Source: an uncultured OCS116 cluster bacterium (GTDB taxonomy: Bacteria > Pseudomonadota > Alphaproteobacteria > Rhizobiales > TMED25). Taken from it: DNA of 57,919 nucleotides. The position numbers were made by a program, and so were the translations under genes. This document shows positions 38,196-47,375 of this stretch, one piece after another (position 1 is the stretch's first letter; the number at the start of each line of letters is the position of its first letter). The notes below the pieces were generated by a model. It ran no database searches. It was not told the origin of the DNA and saw only the letters and a program-made list of their open reading frames with translations. The stretch is from assembly GCA_902632055.1 (NCBI GenBank), contig CACPAS010000004.1, forward strand, positions 1 to 57,919, in the 5' to 3' direction.

Positions 38196-38493
38196 TTATG
38201 AGTTATATGCCCTAATAATCATCTTATTCGTATCGATTGGTACTTATGGATTAAGATTATCTGGATTATTATTGTCAGATAAAATATCTAATGATGGTAA
38301 AATACGAATATTTTTAGATTATTTACCACCTACTTTATTGTTATCATTTGTAACTCCAGTTGTCTTAAGAGAAGGATTAGCTGGTATACTCGCAATTTTT
38401 TTAATTGCAATATGCATGCATAAAACAAAAAACATTTTTCTTTCAATGATAGTTGGTGTTGTGACTGTTGCAATAAGTAGAAATTTATTCTAA
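38188..38493 (+). CDS. azlD: AzlD-family branched-chain amino acid exporter small subunit
   Basis: A 101-residue hydrophobic protein with about four helices. The family-typical TYGLRLSGLLLSDK and LDYLPPTLLLSFVTPVVL segments (AzlD: tyl.R..p) are visible. It partners AzlC, with which it overlaps by 8 bases, in exporting branched-chain amino acids. Size and context match standard azlCD pairs. Confidence 0.87.
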   Translation: MNNYELYALIIILFVSIGTYGLRLSGLLLSDKISNDGKIRIFLDYLPPTLLLSFVTPVVLREGLAGILAIFLIAICMHKTKNIFLSMIVGVVTVAISRNLF

Positions 38494-38506
38494 CTGAACA
38501 AGGTGA

Positions 38507-39100
38507 TTATTTTCTGCCTTCGTTTTTTAATGCCTCTTCCGTAGCACTATCATAGTAGTCACTGAATTCCTTTTTAGATTTACCGACGTGTTCCGCGAAC
38601 ATTTCTCGAGTTGAATAATTTTTAACCAATTTATCAGGGTTCCAAATATCTGAACGCGCAACTGCTTTTGCACAATGTAGGTATATTTCGTTAACTCTTA
38701 TGATTAGTGCAGTTTTCGGCTTTTCTCCGTTCACAGCCATTTTTTCTAATAAATTTACATCTCTAGATATTTCAGCTACACCCCTAATTCTAAGGACTTC
38801 ATTAATACCTGGTATTAGAAACATAACCGCAACTTTCGGGTTATCCAGAATATTTATGTATGAGTCGAGACGATTATTACCCGATCTATCTGGTATCGCA
38901 ATTGTATTATCATCCAAGACATCGACAAATCCAGGGAAATCGCCTTTGGGAGAAACATCACCGTCTGTACCCAGAATTATAAAGGGTGATTTGCTGATAA
39001 ACTCCCTACAATGATGATCAATTTTATATTGAACCTTTGCTATAGACGTCGGCCTTGGTTCTCTGTATAGGTTTCTTAAATCCTCATAGTTTATAGACAT
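38507..39100 (-). CDS. FMN-binding pyridoxamine-5'-phosphate-oxidase-like flavoprotein (MSMEG_1061 type)
   Basis: About 197 residues from ATG 39100. The split-barrel FMN fold is suggested by PFIILGTDGDVSPKGDFPGFV, IAIPDRSGNNRLDSYINILDNPKVAVMFLIPG and LRIRGVAEI, the hallmark order of PPOX-type flavoproteins of the MSMEG_1061 subgroup. Members are FMN- or F420-dependent reductases/oxidases; the substrate is unknown. An in-frame upstream ATG at 39145 would add 15 residues that overlap the previous gene and look unrelated. It is probably co-transcribed with the upstream unknown gene (gap of 10 bases). Confidence 0.82.
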   Translation of the reverse strand: MSINYEDLRNLYREPRPTSIAKVQYKIDHHCREFISKSPFIILGTDGDVSPKGDFPGFVDVLDDNTIAIPDRSGNNRLDSYINILDNPKVAVMFLIPGINEVLRIRGVAEISRDVNLLEKMAVNGEKPKTALIIRVNEIYLHCAKAVARSDIWNPDKLVKNYSTREMFAEHVGKSKKEFSDYYDSATEEALKNEGRK

Positions 39101-39110
39101 TATTTTACCT

Positions 39111-39728
39111 TTATAACGATTGGATCTCACGTTTATATAATGCATCTATTTGATCACCATAAGATGATATCTCATTGTTGATGTCATATTCAATTATTTT
39201 ATCAATTTTTTCAGCTTCAATTATAATAATATTATTGTATTCCCCTTCAACGGTTACATACCTTCTAAGAGGTAATTCGCCTCCGTTATGTATATCAGCA
39301 ATGAAATTAGAATGATATTTTTGGATATCAACATCAGAGATATTTTGTCTTGAGATCCTAATATAATCTAAAAAACCATTATGATCTTTTTCTATCAATG
39401 GTGGTATAAGTGTGAGAATGTATCTAGATGGGTTCTGAAACCTCTCATGAAACTTCATGTCTAATTGCGATCTATTTTCTCGTAACTTTTGATAAGGCTT
39501 ATCATACAGGTAGACAATATTATCAACTTCATAAAGTGTAAGAAATTTTTGCCCATCTCCACTTACTTTTTCAAAGCATGCGCAACTATTAAAGCCTATT
39601 TTTAATCTAGCCGGAAACATTTCATTTAGAAGCCATGGATGAAATTCTTTTTGATCTTTGCAATCTAGATCACAAAATATGGCAAGCAGCCCTGATCCAT
39701 TTAATGGTTTATTTGTGCATTTTATCAT
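39111..39728 (-). CDS. uncharacterised protein, possibly dimeric alpha/beta-barrel (DUF4286/EthD-like)
   Basis: About 205 residues, no signal peptide or membrane helix. The first half (GLLAIFCDLDCKDQKEFHPW, then LLNEMFPARLKIGF) and second half (YILTLIPPLIE, RRYVTVEG-like strands) resemble two ferredoxin-like units as in EthD/DUF4286-type small barrels; this is a pattern judgement, not a firm family match. ATG 39728 and ATG 39758 are both possible starts, neither with a clear ribosome site. It precedes the PPOX-type flavoprotein gene and may work with it. Confidence 0.6.
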   Translation of the reverse strand: MIKCTNKPLNGSGLLAIFCDLDCKDQKEFHPWLLNEMFPARLKIGFNSCACFEKVSGDGQKFLTLYEVDNIVYLYDKPYQKLRENRSQLDMKFHERFQNPSRYILTLIPPLIEKDHNGFLDYIRISRQNISDVDIQKYHSNFIADIHNGGELPLRRYVTVEGEYNNIIIIEAEKIDKIIEYDINNEISSYGDQIDALYKREIQSL

Positions 39729-39844
39729 CTTAATAAATCTCAAATAAAATAAGAACATTTATTCGTTGCAAGATCAAATCAATAACCTAATATTATAATA
39801 TATTTTAACAATGTGAAGACTTAGTATTTTTTAGGGAGATACAA

Positions 39845-41068
39845 ATGAGAACCTTGAGAACTAATAGAGATAATCAACAATGGATGCTTGATTTGGCTTT
39901 GAACATGCGAGGACGTGTACAGAATTTTGAGAGAGACGACTGGGAAACACCAAAACGTGCTCATAACTATAGAATGCTACCAAAGATGTGGAAACAAAAA
40001 GCTGAACACGATGAATCTCTAGCAAAGCAAGCCCTTAAACAAGGTTTTAAGATGACAGCATTAGAGCATTTTGAACATGCTGTAGAGTCATACAGGATGG
40101 CACAACATCCAATTTATTTTGATGATAACCCAATCAAAATAAGTCTGACTAATAAGCTAAAAGAAATGGTTGATAGACGCAGTGAGCTCTCTCCTTACCC
40201 TATTGAACGAGTTGAAGTTCCATTTGATGATGGGAAGACAATCTCCTGCCTTTTGCATTTATTGCCAGATCGAAGAAAGGCACCATGTATAATTTATGTG
40301 CCTGGGATGGACCAAACTAAGGAATACTTCCCAAAAGTGATGAATAATCTCGCCATAAACAGAGGTATGCATGTCTTATCTATGGATGGACCTGGTCAAG
40401 GTAACTCAAATATTCAGAAAATTAGAGCGGTTGGTGATAACTATGAGCGAGCGGGAGCTGCAGTTATGACGTACCTTCAAAGTCGAAAAGAGATAGATAA
40501 TAATAGAATTGGAATATATGGAGTTAGCATGGGTAGTTATTGGTCCTTAAGGCTTGCGAGTTATGACCACAGAGCTGCGGCAATTGCAAGTGGTGTTGCC
40601 TGTTTCAATCCAAACAATACTATTTTTTCTGAGTCATCACCAAGATTTAAACAAATGTTCATGTACATGGCAGGTATTGAAAATGAAGAGGAATTTGACG
40701 ATATGTCTTCGAACATGACTGTAAAAGGATATTCTGAGAAAATAAAATGCCCTACATTACTTGTGACAGGTGAATTTGATCCATTATGTCCACTTGAAGA
40801 TGCCATTGAAGTCTTTGAAGATCTTACATGCAAAAAAGAAATGTGGGTCATTGAAGATCAATTCCATCCACTTTGGAATATACCAAACTTGGGTAAGCTA
40901 GATTGTCATCATTACACAGTCGATTGGCTCCAAAGGGTTCTTTTTTCGAAAAATTACAATGAAGGCGTATCAGATGGCAGAATAGCTTATGTTCGAAATA
41001 ATAGTGATGGTCCATTTGGTGACTGTGAGTGGCAACCTCCTGTGGGACCTAACCAATCTTACTTTTAA
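39845..41068 (+). CDS. alpha/beta hydrolase, FrsA/2,6-dihydropseudooxynicotine-hydrolase-like
   Basis: A 407-residue cytoplasmic hydrolase with an N-terminal helical cap (about 1-125) and an alpha/beta core. The oxyanion region is CIIYVPGMDQTKEYF, followed by SMDGPGQGNS. The nucleophile elbow is GVSMGSYWS (serine near 228), the acid lies in GEFDPLCPLED, and the histidine in EDQFHPLWN. This layout fits FrsA-like esterases and C-C hydrolases such as 2,6-dihydropseudooxynicotine hydrolase, but not a specific substrate. A GGGAG site precedes the ATG. The next gene starts 17 bases on and is likely functionally linked. Confidence 0.83.
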   Translation: MRTLRTNRDNQQWMLDLALNMRGRVQNFERDDWETPKRAHNYRMLPKMWKQKAEHDESLAKQALKQGFKMTALEHFEHAVESYRMAQHPIYFDDNPIKISLTNKLKEMVDRRSELSPYPIERVEVPFDDGKTISCLLHLLPDRRKAPCIIYVPGMDQTKEYFPKVMNNLAINRGMHVLSMDGPGQGNSNIQKIRAVGDNYERAGAAVMTYLQSRKEIDNNRIGIYGVSMGSYWSLRLASYDHRAAAIASGVACFNPNNTIFSESSPRFKQMFMYMAGIENEEEFDDMSSNMTVKGYSEKIKCPTLLVTGEFDPLCPLEDAIEVFEDLTCKKEMWVIEDQFHPLWNIPNLGKLDCHHYTVDWLQRVLFSKNYNEGVSDGRIAYVRNNSDGPFGDCEWQPPVGPNQSYF

Positions 41069-41085
41069 AAAATAGGGAGAAACAA

Positions 41086-41736
41086 ATGTCGAGGGTTAAA
41101 TTAATTCAACAAACAGATCTAAGTGAAGAAAATAAAGAGTTTTTTGATATAGTGCCAAATTTATTGGGTAGAGTGCCCAACTTCTATAAAACTCTAAGCC
41201 ATTCACCATACTTGGCGATGGCCTTGCTACCGATTAACTCCGCTGCTCAAAGAGAGTGGTTTGGGACCGATATTTCGGGGAGAATTAAAGAGCTTATTGT
41301 TATAAAAACAAGTCATACAAATGCATGTAAGTACTGCTACGCACATAATACGGCATTAGGTCAAGCTGCGGGTATTGAACAAGAGCATATCATGGCTTTG
41401 TCTTTGAATGACTTTAGTAACCCCGAACTTTTTACAAAAGAGGAGGTTTTAGCAATTAAATGGGCAGAGTCAGTAACAAATAACACGGCAAATTCAAATG
41501 ATAGGTTGTTTGCAGACCTAAAAGAAGTTTTTACAGAAAAGCAGATTGTGGAAATGACAATATTGGCAGCTATGTTTAATATGCTCAATAGGATTAATGA
41601 CTCTTTAGATGTTGACCTTGAAGAGCAAGGTGAAATAAATAAGATAAAGAAATCTTTACATTTAAAAACAGATGCTTATGGAGATTACTTAGAGTGGTTT
41701 GCTAATTTTTGGAAGAAGAATATAAGTTCAAAATGA
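41086..41736 (+). CDS. carboxymuconolactone decarboxylase/AhpD-like peroxidase-related protein
   Basis: A 216-residue protein of the CMD/AhpD fold. The active region ELIVIKTSHTNACKYCYAHN contains the CxxC pair plus the distal histidine used in AhpD-type thiol chemistry, followed by LGQAAGIEQEHI. Family members reduce peroxides via AhpC or act as decarboxylases; the CxxC..H form favours redox activity. It has a GGGAG site and is in an operon with the FrsA-like hydrolase. Confidence 0.83.
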   Translation: MSRVKLIQQTDLSEENKEFFDIVPNLLGRVPNFYKTLSHSPYLAMALLPINSAAQREWFGTDISGRIKELIVIKTSHTNACKYCYAHNTALGQAAGIEQEHIMALSLNDFSNPELFTKEEVLAIKWAESVTNNTANSNDRLFADLKEVFTEKQIVEMTILAAMFNMLNRINDSLDVDLEEQGEINKIKKSLHLKTDAYGDYLEWFANFWKKNISSK

Positions 41737-41748
41737 TTATGTTATTAG

Positions 41749-42588
41749 TTAATCCCAAAGCGGTCTCCTGATTTCTGGATCAACGACTCGTAGATTATTA
41801 TGTCTAAGGCTTGATATTTTCTCCATATCATCATCTGATAAATTAAAGTCAAATAAACTGATGTTCTCCTCTATCTCATTATAACTAAGAGCCCTTGGGA
41901 CAACTGATATTCTTGTTTGTTGAAGCAACCATTTCAGAGCGACCTGAGCGGATGATTTATTATATTTTAGTGCTATAGTTTGAATTATTGGATCATTTAA
42001 AATTATACCGCGTGCCAGTGGCACGTGGCAAGTAACCAAAATCCCATATTTATCACATGCATGCAGAACTTTATCTTGATTTATATAGGCGTGATACTCA
42101 ATCTGATTACAATAAAGCTCCTCCTCACTGCAATGCACAGCCTCTTGTATCAATGATGTTGTAAAATTAGAAATACCAATATTTCTGGCCAAGCCCTCTT
42201 TTTTTGCATTATTTAACGCACCAACCGTGTCTTTTATGGGAATTGTTCTTGATGGCCAATGTATAAGAAGAAGATCAACATAATTTAAATTTAAAGCCAT
42301 CAAGCTTTTTTCTAGAGATTTCATAAAATCTACAGGGGCAGCATTATCTTCTGTAACCTTAGTTGTAATCCATAATTTATCTCTGGGCACATTGGACATT
42401 TTAATTGCATCCCCAACCCAGTTTTCAGAACCATATTTTCTAGCAGTATCAATGTGGCGGTAACCAATGTCTAGCGCATACTTTATCAACTCTATAGCTT
42501 TTTCTGGTTCTGGATAAGACATTGTTCCAAGGCCTACACAAGGCATATTTCCAGAATTGCGCGTTAAGTATGGGATTTCATTAATCAT
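41749..42588 (-). CDS. aldo/keto reductase
   Basis: A 279-residue NADPH-dependent reductase of the AKR superfamily. The opening LTRNSGNMPCVGLGTMSY leads to the catalytic aspartate/tyrosine in HIDTARKYGSE, catalytic lysine in WITTKV, catalytic histidine in LLIHWPSR, and cofactor-contact region ISVVPRALS near the end. The ATG at 42588 gives the family start; an earlier ATG at 42624 would add 12 hydrophobic residues. Convergent with the CMD gene, divergent from the next hydrolase. Confidence 0.87.
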   Translation of the reverse strand: MINEIPYLTRNSGNMPCVGLGTMSYPEPEKAIELIKYALDIGYRHIDTARKYGSENWVGDAIKMSNVPRDKLWITTKVTEDNAAPVDFMKSLEKSLMALNLNYVDLLLIHWPSRTIPIKDTVGALNNAKKEGLARNIGISNFTTSLIQEAVHCSEEELYCNQIEYHAYINQDKVLHACDKYGILVTCHVPLARGIILNDPIIQTIALKYNKSSAQVALKWLLQQTRISVVPRALSYNEIEENISLFDFNLSDDDMEKISSLRHNNLRVVDPEIRRPLWD

Positions 42589-42667
42589 AAATAACCTAAT
42601 TATAAAAATTACCACAAAAAGCAATAAAAAAATTGAATTAACAATATTCTAGGTTAAGTTATTTTAT

Positions 42668-43564
42668 ATGAGATTAAAATTACAAATTATTACTCTTGTG
42701 TTTATTCTTCTTTACGCATCTAATGCCCAAGCGTACTTTGCGAAGATAACTTCAAACATTATTTATGCTGAAAAAATAAATCAGAATGGAGAGCTTGAAC
42801 AACTTAAATTAGATCTATACCAACCAAAAACTGATGCAAAAAATAAAATTATTTATCTTATGCACGGTGGTGGATTTCTTCATGGTGAAAAAGAAGATTT
42901 TATTAAATATTCTAACTATCTGGTTAAACAGGGTTTTACAGTGTGTAATCTAAATTACAGACTTATACCTGATGAATATCATGAGCAGCTCAATTACGAT
43001 ATTTACGCAACATCATTAGTATTTGCTATGGATGATTTGGATAGTGCAATTCGTTATATTCATGACTCTAACAATTATAATATTGATAATCATGAAATTA
43101 TTGTTGGCGGTTTTTCAGCAGGCGCATTAACCTCACTTCATTATGCATATATAAATTCAGTTGATGATTTGTTTTTGCTTTCAGAGAGCGATATATTCAC
43201 AAATCTTTCCAAGGAGAAACAATCATTCATGTCAAAATTTACAGAAAAAAAATATGAAATCAGTAAGGTAATCAATATTGCAGGATCATTACTATCACCG
43301 TATCTAATTCATGAAGGTGAACCCTCTATCATCAGTGTTCATTCAGTTGGGGATGAGGTAGTTCCTTATGAGTCGGGTGACACAGATGGTACAGGTATAA
43401 TTAGCTATGGGTCAAAAGTTATACATAAAACAGCAAGCAATTTATCAATTATGAATAAATTGATAACTATAAGTGACGATGATCATGGCTCATTTGGTAA
43501 CGGCATAGAAAGTGAGAATTGTCATAATTGCCGTACAATTATCGATGAATTCTTATCACAATAA
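42668..43564 (+). CDS. secreted alpha/beta hydrolase (BD-FAE/esterase-lipase type)
   Basis: A 298-residue hydrolase with an N-terminal signal peptide (hydrophobic residues 6-18, cleavage probably after NAQA near 22). The core shows the oxyanion HGGGFLHGEKEDF, the nucleophile elbow GGFSAGALTS (serine), an acid in SVGDEVVPYESG, and a late DDHGSFG histidine. Such enzymes cleave carboxyl esters; the export signal suggests action in the periplasm. Several cysteines near the C-terminus (ENCHNCRT) may form a disulfide. Confidence 0.8.
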   Translation: MRLKLQIITLVFILLYASNAQAYFAKITSNIIYAEKINQNGELEQLKLDLYQPKTDAKNKIIYLMHGGGFLHGEKEDFIKYSNYLVKQGFTVCNLNYRLIPDEYHEQLNYDIYATSLVFAMDDLDSAIRYIHDSNNYNIDNHEIIVGGFSAGALTSLHYAYINSVDDLFLLSESDIFTNLSKEKQSFMSKFTEKKYEISKVINIAGSLLSPYLIHEGEPSIISVHSVGDEVVPYESGDTDGTGIISYGSKVIHKTASNLSIMNKLITISDDDHGSFGNGIESENCHNCRTIIDEFLSQ

Positions 43565-43579
43565 GACCACAATAAATAA

Positions 43580-44011
43580 TTATCTTATTTTAAAGATAGC
43601 GTCAGCTTCAACAAGTGATCCTAACGGCAAACTTTTAATGCCAATTGTTGTTCTTGTGTGATTTTGAGCTGGCTGCAAAAAATCATTTATCATATCTGAA
43701 CCAATATTTGAGATAAGAGCGTGCTCAAAGAATCCATCAGGTGGCACAAGATATGCTGTTAGTTTAACGCATGACTCAATCCTATTTCTATTACCATTCA
43801 CCGCAGACATGACATGCGATAAAATATTCAGTGTAATGATTTCCATTTGTAGCTGCGCAATTTCTATAAAACTATTATTTCCAGCTTCAGTGACAAGCTG
43901 GCCATCTCTAATTGGTAATTGACCTGAAACATAAACAAGATCACCATCAATGTGGAATGGTGCATAATTACCATTGGCAGGTACAGGTTCAGGGAGATTA
44001 AATTTATCCAT
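43580..44011 (-). CDS. RidA/YjgF-family enamine/imine deaminase
   Basis: A 143-residue RidA-like protein (PEPVPANGNYAPFHIDGD, LVYVSGQLPIRDG, TTIGIKSLPLGSLVEADAIF). RidA proteins hydrolyse reactive 2-aminoacrylate and other imines; related proteins act as 2-aminomuconate deaminases. It lies 10 bases after the aldehyde dehydrogenase gene, suggesting a shared catabolic pathway in which an aldehyde is oxidised and an imine is deaminated. Confidence 0.88.
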   Translation of the reverse strand: MDKFNLPEPVPANGNYAPFHIDGDLVYVSGQLPIRDGQLVTEAGNNSFIEIAQLQMEIITLNILSHVMSAVNGNRNRIESCVKLTAYLVPPDGFFEHALISNIGSDMINDFLQPAQNHTRTTIGIKSLPLGSLVEADAIFKIR

Positions 44012-44021
44012 ATTTGTATGC

Positions 44022-45467
44022 CTATAGAATTGTTTTATGTGTAATAAATTTTGTATTCATATACCCTTCAATACCCTCTTGCCCACCTTCTGAACCATAG
44101 CCAGAGTCTTTGACCCCACCAAATGGTGTTTCAATAAGGGCAATTCCGTGGTGATTGATTGATACCATACCACTTTCGATTTGCGATCCAAGTTTTTCAG
44201 CTGTCTCTGCAGAAGATGTGTATGCATAAGACGCAAGACCGTAGTCAAGACGATTGGCCTCTTCTATTGCACTGTCAAAGTCACTGAATGGCGTCATAGG
44301 TGCAACTGGCCCAAATGGTTCTTCATTCATCATTCGCGCATCCAAAGGGACATCCGTGAGAACTGTAGGTTCAAAAAAATAACCTTCATTACCTATTCTA
44401 CTACCTCCAGTTTTTATCTTAGCACCTTTACTTACTGCATCACTTACAAACCCCTCAATTGCTTCTACTCTTCGATCATGGGCAAGCGGACCCATTGTTG
44501 TGGCTGGATCCAAACCATTACCAATTTTTATTTTTTTAGACATATCAGTAAAACGATCTACAAACTCATCATATAGGTTTTCATGAATTAAAAATCTTGT
44601 TGGTGATACACATACTTGTCCTGCGTTGCGGTATTTATTCTCAACAAGAACATTTAATGCAACATCTAAATTCGCATCCTCACAAACTATAGCAGGAGCG
44701 TGACCACCTAACTCCATGGTTACTTTCTTCATGTGGGCACCAGCAATTGATGCTAATTGCTTGCCAACAGCAGTCGAGCCAGTAAAGGTTGCTTTTTTGA
44801 TTATTGGATTGGAAATTAAATACTCTGAAATTTCAGAAGGTGTTCCATAGACAAGATTTACAACACCATCAGGAATACCGGCATCAGCAAAACACTTTAC
44901 AAGTGCAGCCGTACTTGCAGGTGTTTCTTCCGCACCTTTCAATATTATAGAACAACCAGCGGCTAGAGCAGATGATATTTTTCGTACACCTTGGTTTATG
45001 GGAAAATTCCATGGTGTAAATCCTGCAACAGGTCCAACAGGTTCTTTTGTCACAATTTGATGCACTCCCTCTGCTCGTGCTGGTATGACCCTACCATAGG
45101 CTCTTCGACCTTCTTCAGCAAACCAATCAATAATATCTACTGCTAATGCAATTTCTGACTTTGATTGTTGCAATGGCTTACCTTGTTCCTGTGTTAAAAC
45201 CGGTGCAATTTCGTTAACTCTCTCTTTTAGAAGGCTTGCCACATTTCGCATCATCTTATATCTACTAAATGGAGAAGTTTTTCTCCAAACTTCAAATCCA
45301 GATTGCGCCGCTTCAAGTGCTAAGTCAAGATCAGCAGTTCTGGCGTGAGCCACTTTACCTATTGGCTGTCCCGTCGCCGGGTTTATAACATCAATAGTTT
45401 CACCACCAACAGCTGTAACCCAATTCCCTGCAATGTGTAGATTTGTATTTGGATAATTTTCAGTCAT
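44022..45467 (-). CDS. gabD: NAD(P)-dependent aldehyde dehydrogenase, succinate-semialdehyde dehydrogenase (GabD) type
   Basis: A 481-residue ALDH. Cofactor and catalytic motifs: GFTPWNFPINQG, the catalytic glutamate in TMELGGHAP, the catalytic cysteine in NAGQVCVSPTRF, and the C-terminal EEPFGPVAPM. Overall it matches GabD-like succinate-semialdehyde dehydrogenases, but closely related enzymes use glutarate semialdehyde or 2-aminomuconic semialdehyde, and RidA next door makes the latter worth considering. An AAAGGAATATG-type ribosome site precedes the start. Confidence 0.85.
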   Translation of the reverse strand: MTENYPNTNLHIAGNWVTAVGGETIDVINPATGQPIGKVAHARTADLDLALEAAQSGFEVWRKTSPFSRYKMMRNVASLLKERVNEIAPVLTQEQGKPLQQSKSEIALAVDIIDWFAEEGRRAYGRVIPARAEGVHQIVTKEPVGPVAGFTPWNFPINQGVRKISSALAAGCSIILKGAEETPASTAALVKCFADAGIPDGVVNLVYGTPSEISEYLISNPIIKKATFTGSTAVGKQLASIAGAHMKKVTMELGGHAPAIVCEDANLDVALNVLVENKYRNAGQVCVSPTRFLIHENLYDEFVDRFTDMSKKIKIGNGLDPATTMGPLAHDRRVEAIEGFVSDAVSKGAKIKTGGSRIGNEGYFFEPTVLTDVPLDARMMNEEPFGPVAPMTPFSDFDSAIEEANRLDYGLASYAYTSSAETAEKLGSQIESGMVSINHHGIALIETPFGGVKDSGYGSEGGQEGIEGYMNTKFITHKTIL

Positions 45468-45624
45468 TTCATATTCCTTTTATTGGCATAGTACATTTAT
45501 AATATAGATACTTGGTTAGCTTTAGCAAGTCTATAAATGTTCAAATTTCATATCATTTATGAAAAAATACGTTAATCATTATTTTAACAGTTAGGTTTAT
45601 AATATTAATTTATGTTATTATTAC

Positions 45625-46257
45625 ATGTTGCATATTATGCCGAGTAAAACCAAAAAAATTATGATAATATTTGGCCATCATGATACAGAGCAATCCTTCA
45701 ATTCAGCTATAAGGGATACATTTATTGAAGAGGCCTCAAGGATCGGTCATACAATTGATCTTGTGAATCTCTTCGAAGAGAAGGAACAGCTCCCATTCTA
45801 TACGACTAAGATTAACCCACCACCAAAAATAGTTCTCGAATATAGAAGACGACTTGAAAATTGTGATATTATGTTTCTAATTGGCTCTTGTCATAACCTT
45901 AGATTAAATTCAATCCTAGAAAACTGGGTAGATTGGGTCCTGCATCCAAAGTGGTTTTTTAGTTATAGGACTATGTTCCCTGGGAGTAAGTATTTTAAGA
46001 ATTATGGATATCCAGTTCCTGGAGCTCTGAAGGGTAAAACTGGGATTGTATCAATCACATATGGTGGTCCAATGATAACATATTTTAATTTCTCGATTTT
46101 TGACAACATACCCTACAGACGTATAAAGAAGTCTGTATTTAAACTTGGCGGATTAAGAACGAAATACCTCAGATTTTATTCAATCTTACCTAATTTAAGT
46201 ACAGAAAAGTTTGAGAAACACATGTCACGAGTTAGAAATTTGGCAAGATCCCTCTAA
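45625..46257 (+). CDS. flavodoxin-fold NAD(P)H oxidoreductase (KefF/MdaB-like)
   Basis: A 210-residue flavin reductase of the Flavodoxin_2 fold: the first strand MIIFGHHDTEQSFNSAIRD, later CDIMFLIGSCHNLRLNS, the quinone-reductase-like NWVDWVLHPKWFFSYR, and ITYGGPM. Such enzymes reduce quinones or nitro compounds with NAD(P)H. The ATG at 45625 and another at 45637 (before PSKTKK) are equally plausible. It is followed with a one-base gap by a membrane-protein gene, which may depend on it. Confidence 0.78.
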   Translation: MLHIMPSKTKKIMIIFGHHDTEQSFNSAIRDTFIEEASRIGHTIDLVNLFEEKEQLPFYTTKINPPPKIVLEYRRRLENCDIMFLIGSCHNLRLNSILENWVDWVLHPKWFFSYRTMFPGSKYFKNYGYPVPGALKGKTGIVSITYGGPMITYFNFSIFDNIPYRRIKKSVFKLGGLRTKYLRFYSILPNLSTEKFEKHMSRVRNLARSL

Positions 46258-46258
46258 T

Positions 46259-46699
46259 ATGAAATATGATCACGCATTAAAATTAAGGAGAGAGAAAATT
46301 ATTAAAAAAATTACAGAATTCGCAATATCTCACTGGCTATTAAGAATTCCTCTGGTAATTGTATTTATTCAACAAGGATTAGCAAAATTTCCAGCAAATA
46401 TAGATGATGCACAAGTATATGAATTACCGTACCTAGTCTGGTGGTTTGTTGTCCAAGGAGAGCTTGGTTCAGGCTTAGGATTACTCGTGGGGGGCTTGTT
46501 TCTTTTTTTTAACGAAAAGTTTTCTTGGTTAGGTGATCTAATCACAAGGTTTAGTGGATTTACAATTGGTTCGATCATGACTGGTGTTATCTGGATTGGG
46601 CAACCAGACTCTCTCACTGATGTGCTTCTTTACGATAACTTCCACGTTATATTATGGTTTGGTGGTTTATATTTTGCAATGCGAGGTAACAGGATATAA
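46259..46699 (+). CDS. DoxX-like small integral membrane protein
   Basis: A 146-residue protein with about four membrane helices (near residues 22-38, 56-76, 88-112 and 122-140) and an RIPLVIVFIQQGLAKFP segment reminiscent of DoxX/DoxD membrane proteins. Function is not known. The ATG at 46259 follows the reductase stop by one base; an in-frame upstream ATG at 46211 lies inside the previous gene and is unlikely. A pair of flavodoxin-fold reductase and DoxX-like protein suggests quinone or respiratory-chain redox work (inference). Confidence 0.65.
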   Translation: MKYDHALKLRREKIIKKITEFAISHWLLRIPLVIVFIQQGLAKFPANIDDAQVYELPYLVWWFVVQGELGSGLGLLVGGLFLFFNEKFSWLGDLITRFSGFTIGSIMTGVIWIGQPDSLTDVLLYDNFHVILWFGGLYFAMRGNRI

Positions 46700-46714
46700 A
46701 TCAACTCCAAATTA

Positions 46715-47368
46715 CTATATTTTGCGGGACTCAAACTCATTTATCTTCCTAAGCTGCTCGTGTCTGTAAATGCCATGTAATTTATAAACAAAAATGCCGA
46801 GCACGATAACATATAAGATGAGTATGAGAAAATTAACACCAGCGATGTAGTTGTAGCAGCCGTGAACTATTATTGGAATTGAGAGAGAGTAAATAATATA
46901 TTTCTCCCCGCCTCTAAACACATATAATCCAAAATAAAATCCCATTATTATCCCACACCCCGCGTGTAATGGAATAGCGGTAAATGCCCTTATGAGCGCT
47001 AAAGTACTTGCCTGCATCCCAAAATACTCAGCACTATAGACATAATTAAAATTCTCTAAAGTAGCAAAACCAAGTGATATTAATGTACCGTAAACAATAG
47101 CGTCCATGGGCTCATTAAAATCAATCTTATTTCTAAGGAATAGATATAAGGCAGTGAATTTAAGAGATTCCTCGGTAAGGCCCGCAAGGTATGTCATATC
47201 AGTCTCCCCAATGAGTATAGTATTAATGATGCCGGCCGGGATGCATAAAAATACACCAAGGAGAAATGTACGCCTTATCATATTCATTGGTTCTGGGAAC
47301 CTATCAGATTTGATGATGTAATAAAGAATAAGAAAAGGAGGTAATATCGTAAGAGTAATGAGTATCAT
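46715..47368 (-). CDS. PrsW-family intramembrane metalloprotease
   Basis: A 217-residue membrane protein with about seven helices. The PrsW/CAAX-like motif TEESLKFTALY (EExxK near residue 63) and two histidine regions, IPLHAGCGIIMGF and IIVHGCYNY, match the PrsW family, whose founding member cleaves an anti-sigma factor in the membrane. No anti-sigma gene is nearby. It ends a four-gene minus-strand operon, 7 bases after the DUF2905 gene. Confidence 0.8.
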   Translation of the reverse strand: MILITLTILPPFLILYYIIKSDRFPEPMNMIRRTFLLGVFLCIPAGIINTILIGETDMTYLAGLTEESLKFTALYLFLRNKIDFNEPMDAIVYGTLISLGFATLENFNYVYSAEYFGMQASTLALIRAFTAIPLHAGCGIIMGFYFGLYVFRGGEKYIIYSLSIPIIVHGCYNYIAGVNFLILILYVIVLGIFVYKLHGIYRHEQLRKINEFESRKI

Positions 47369-47375
47369 AATTAAG

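Noticed and set aside
42592..42656. Inverted 7-mers TAACCTA and TAGGTTA flanking the divergent aldo/keto reductase/hydrolase gap
   Set aside because: Short arms about 50 bases apart in AT-rich sequence, no other sign of an operator.
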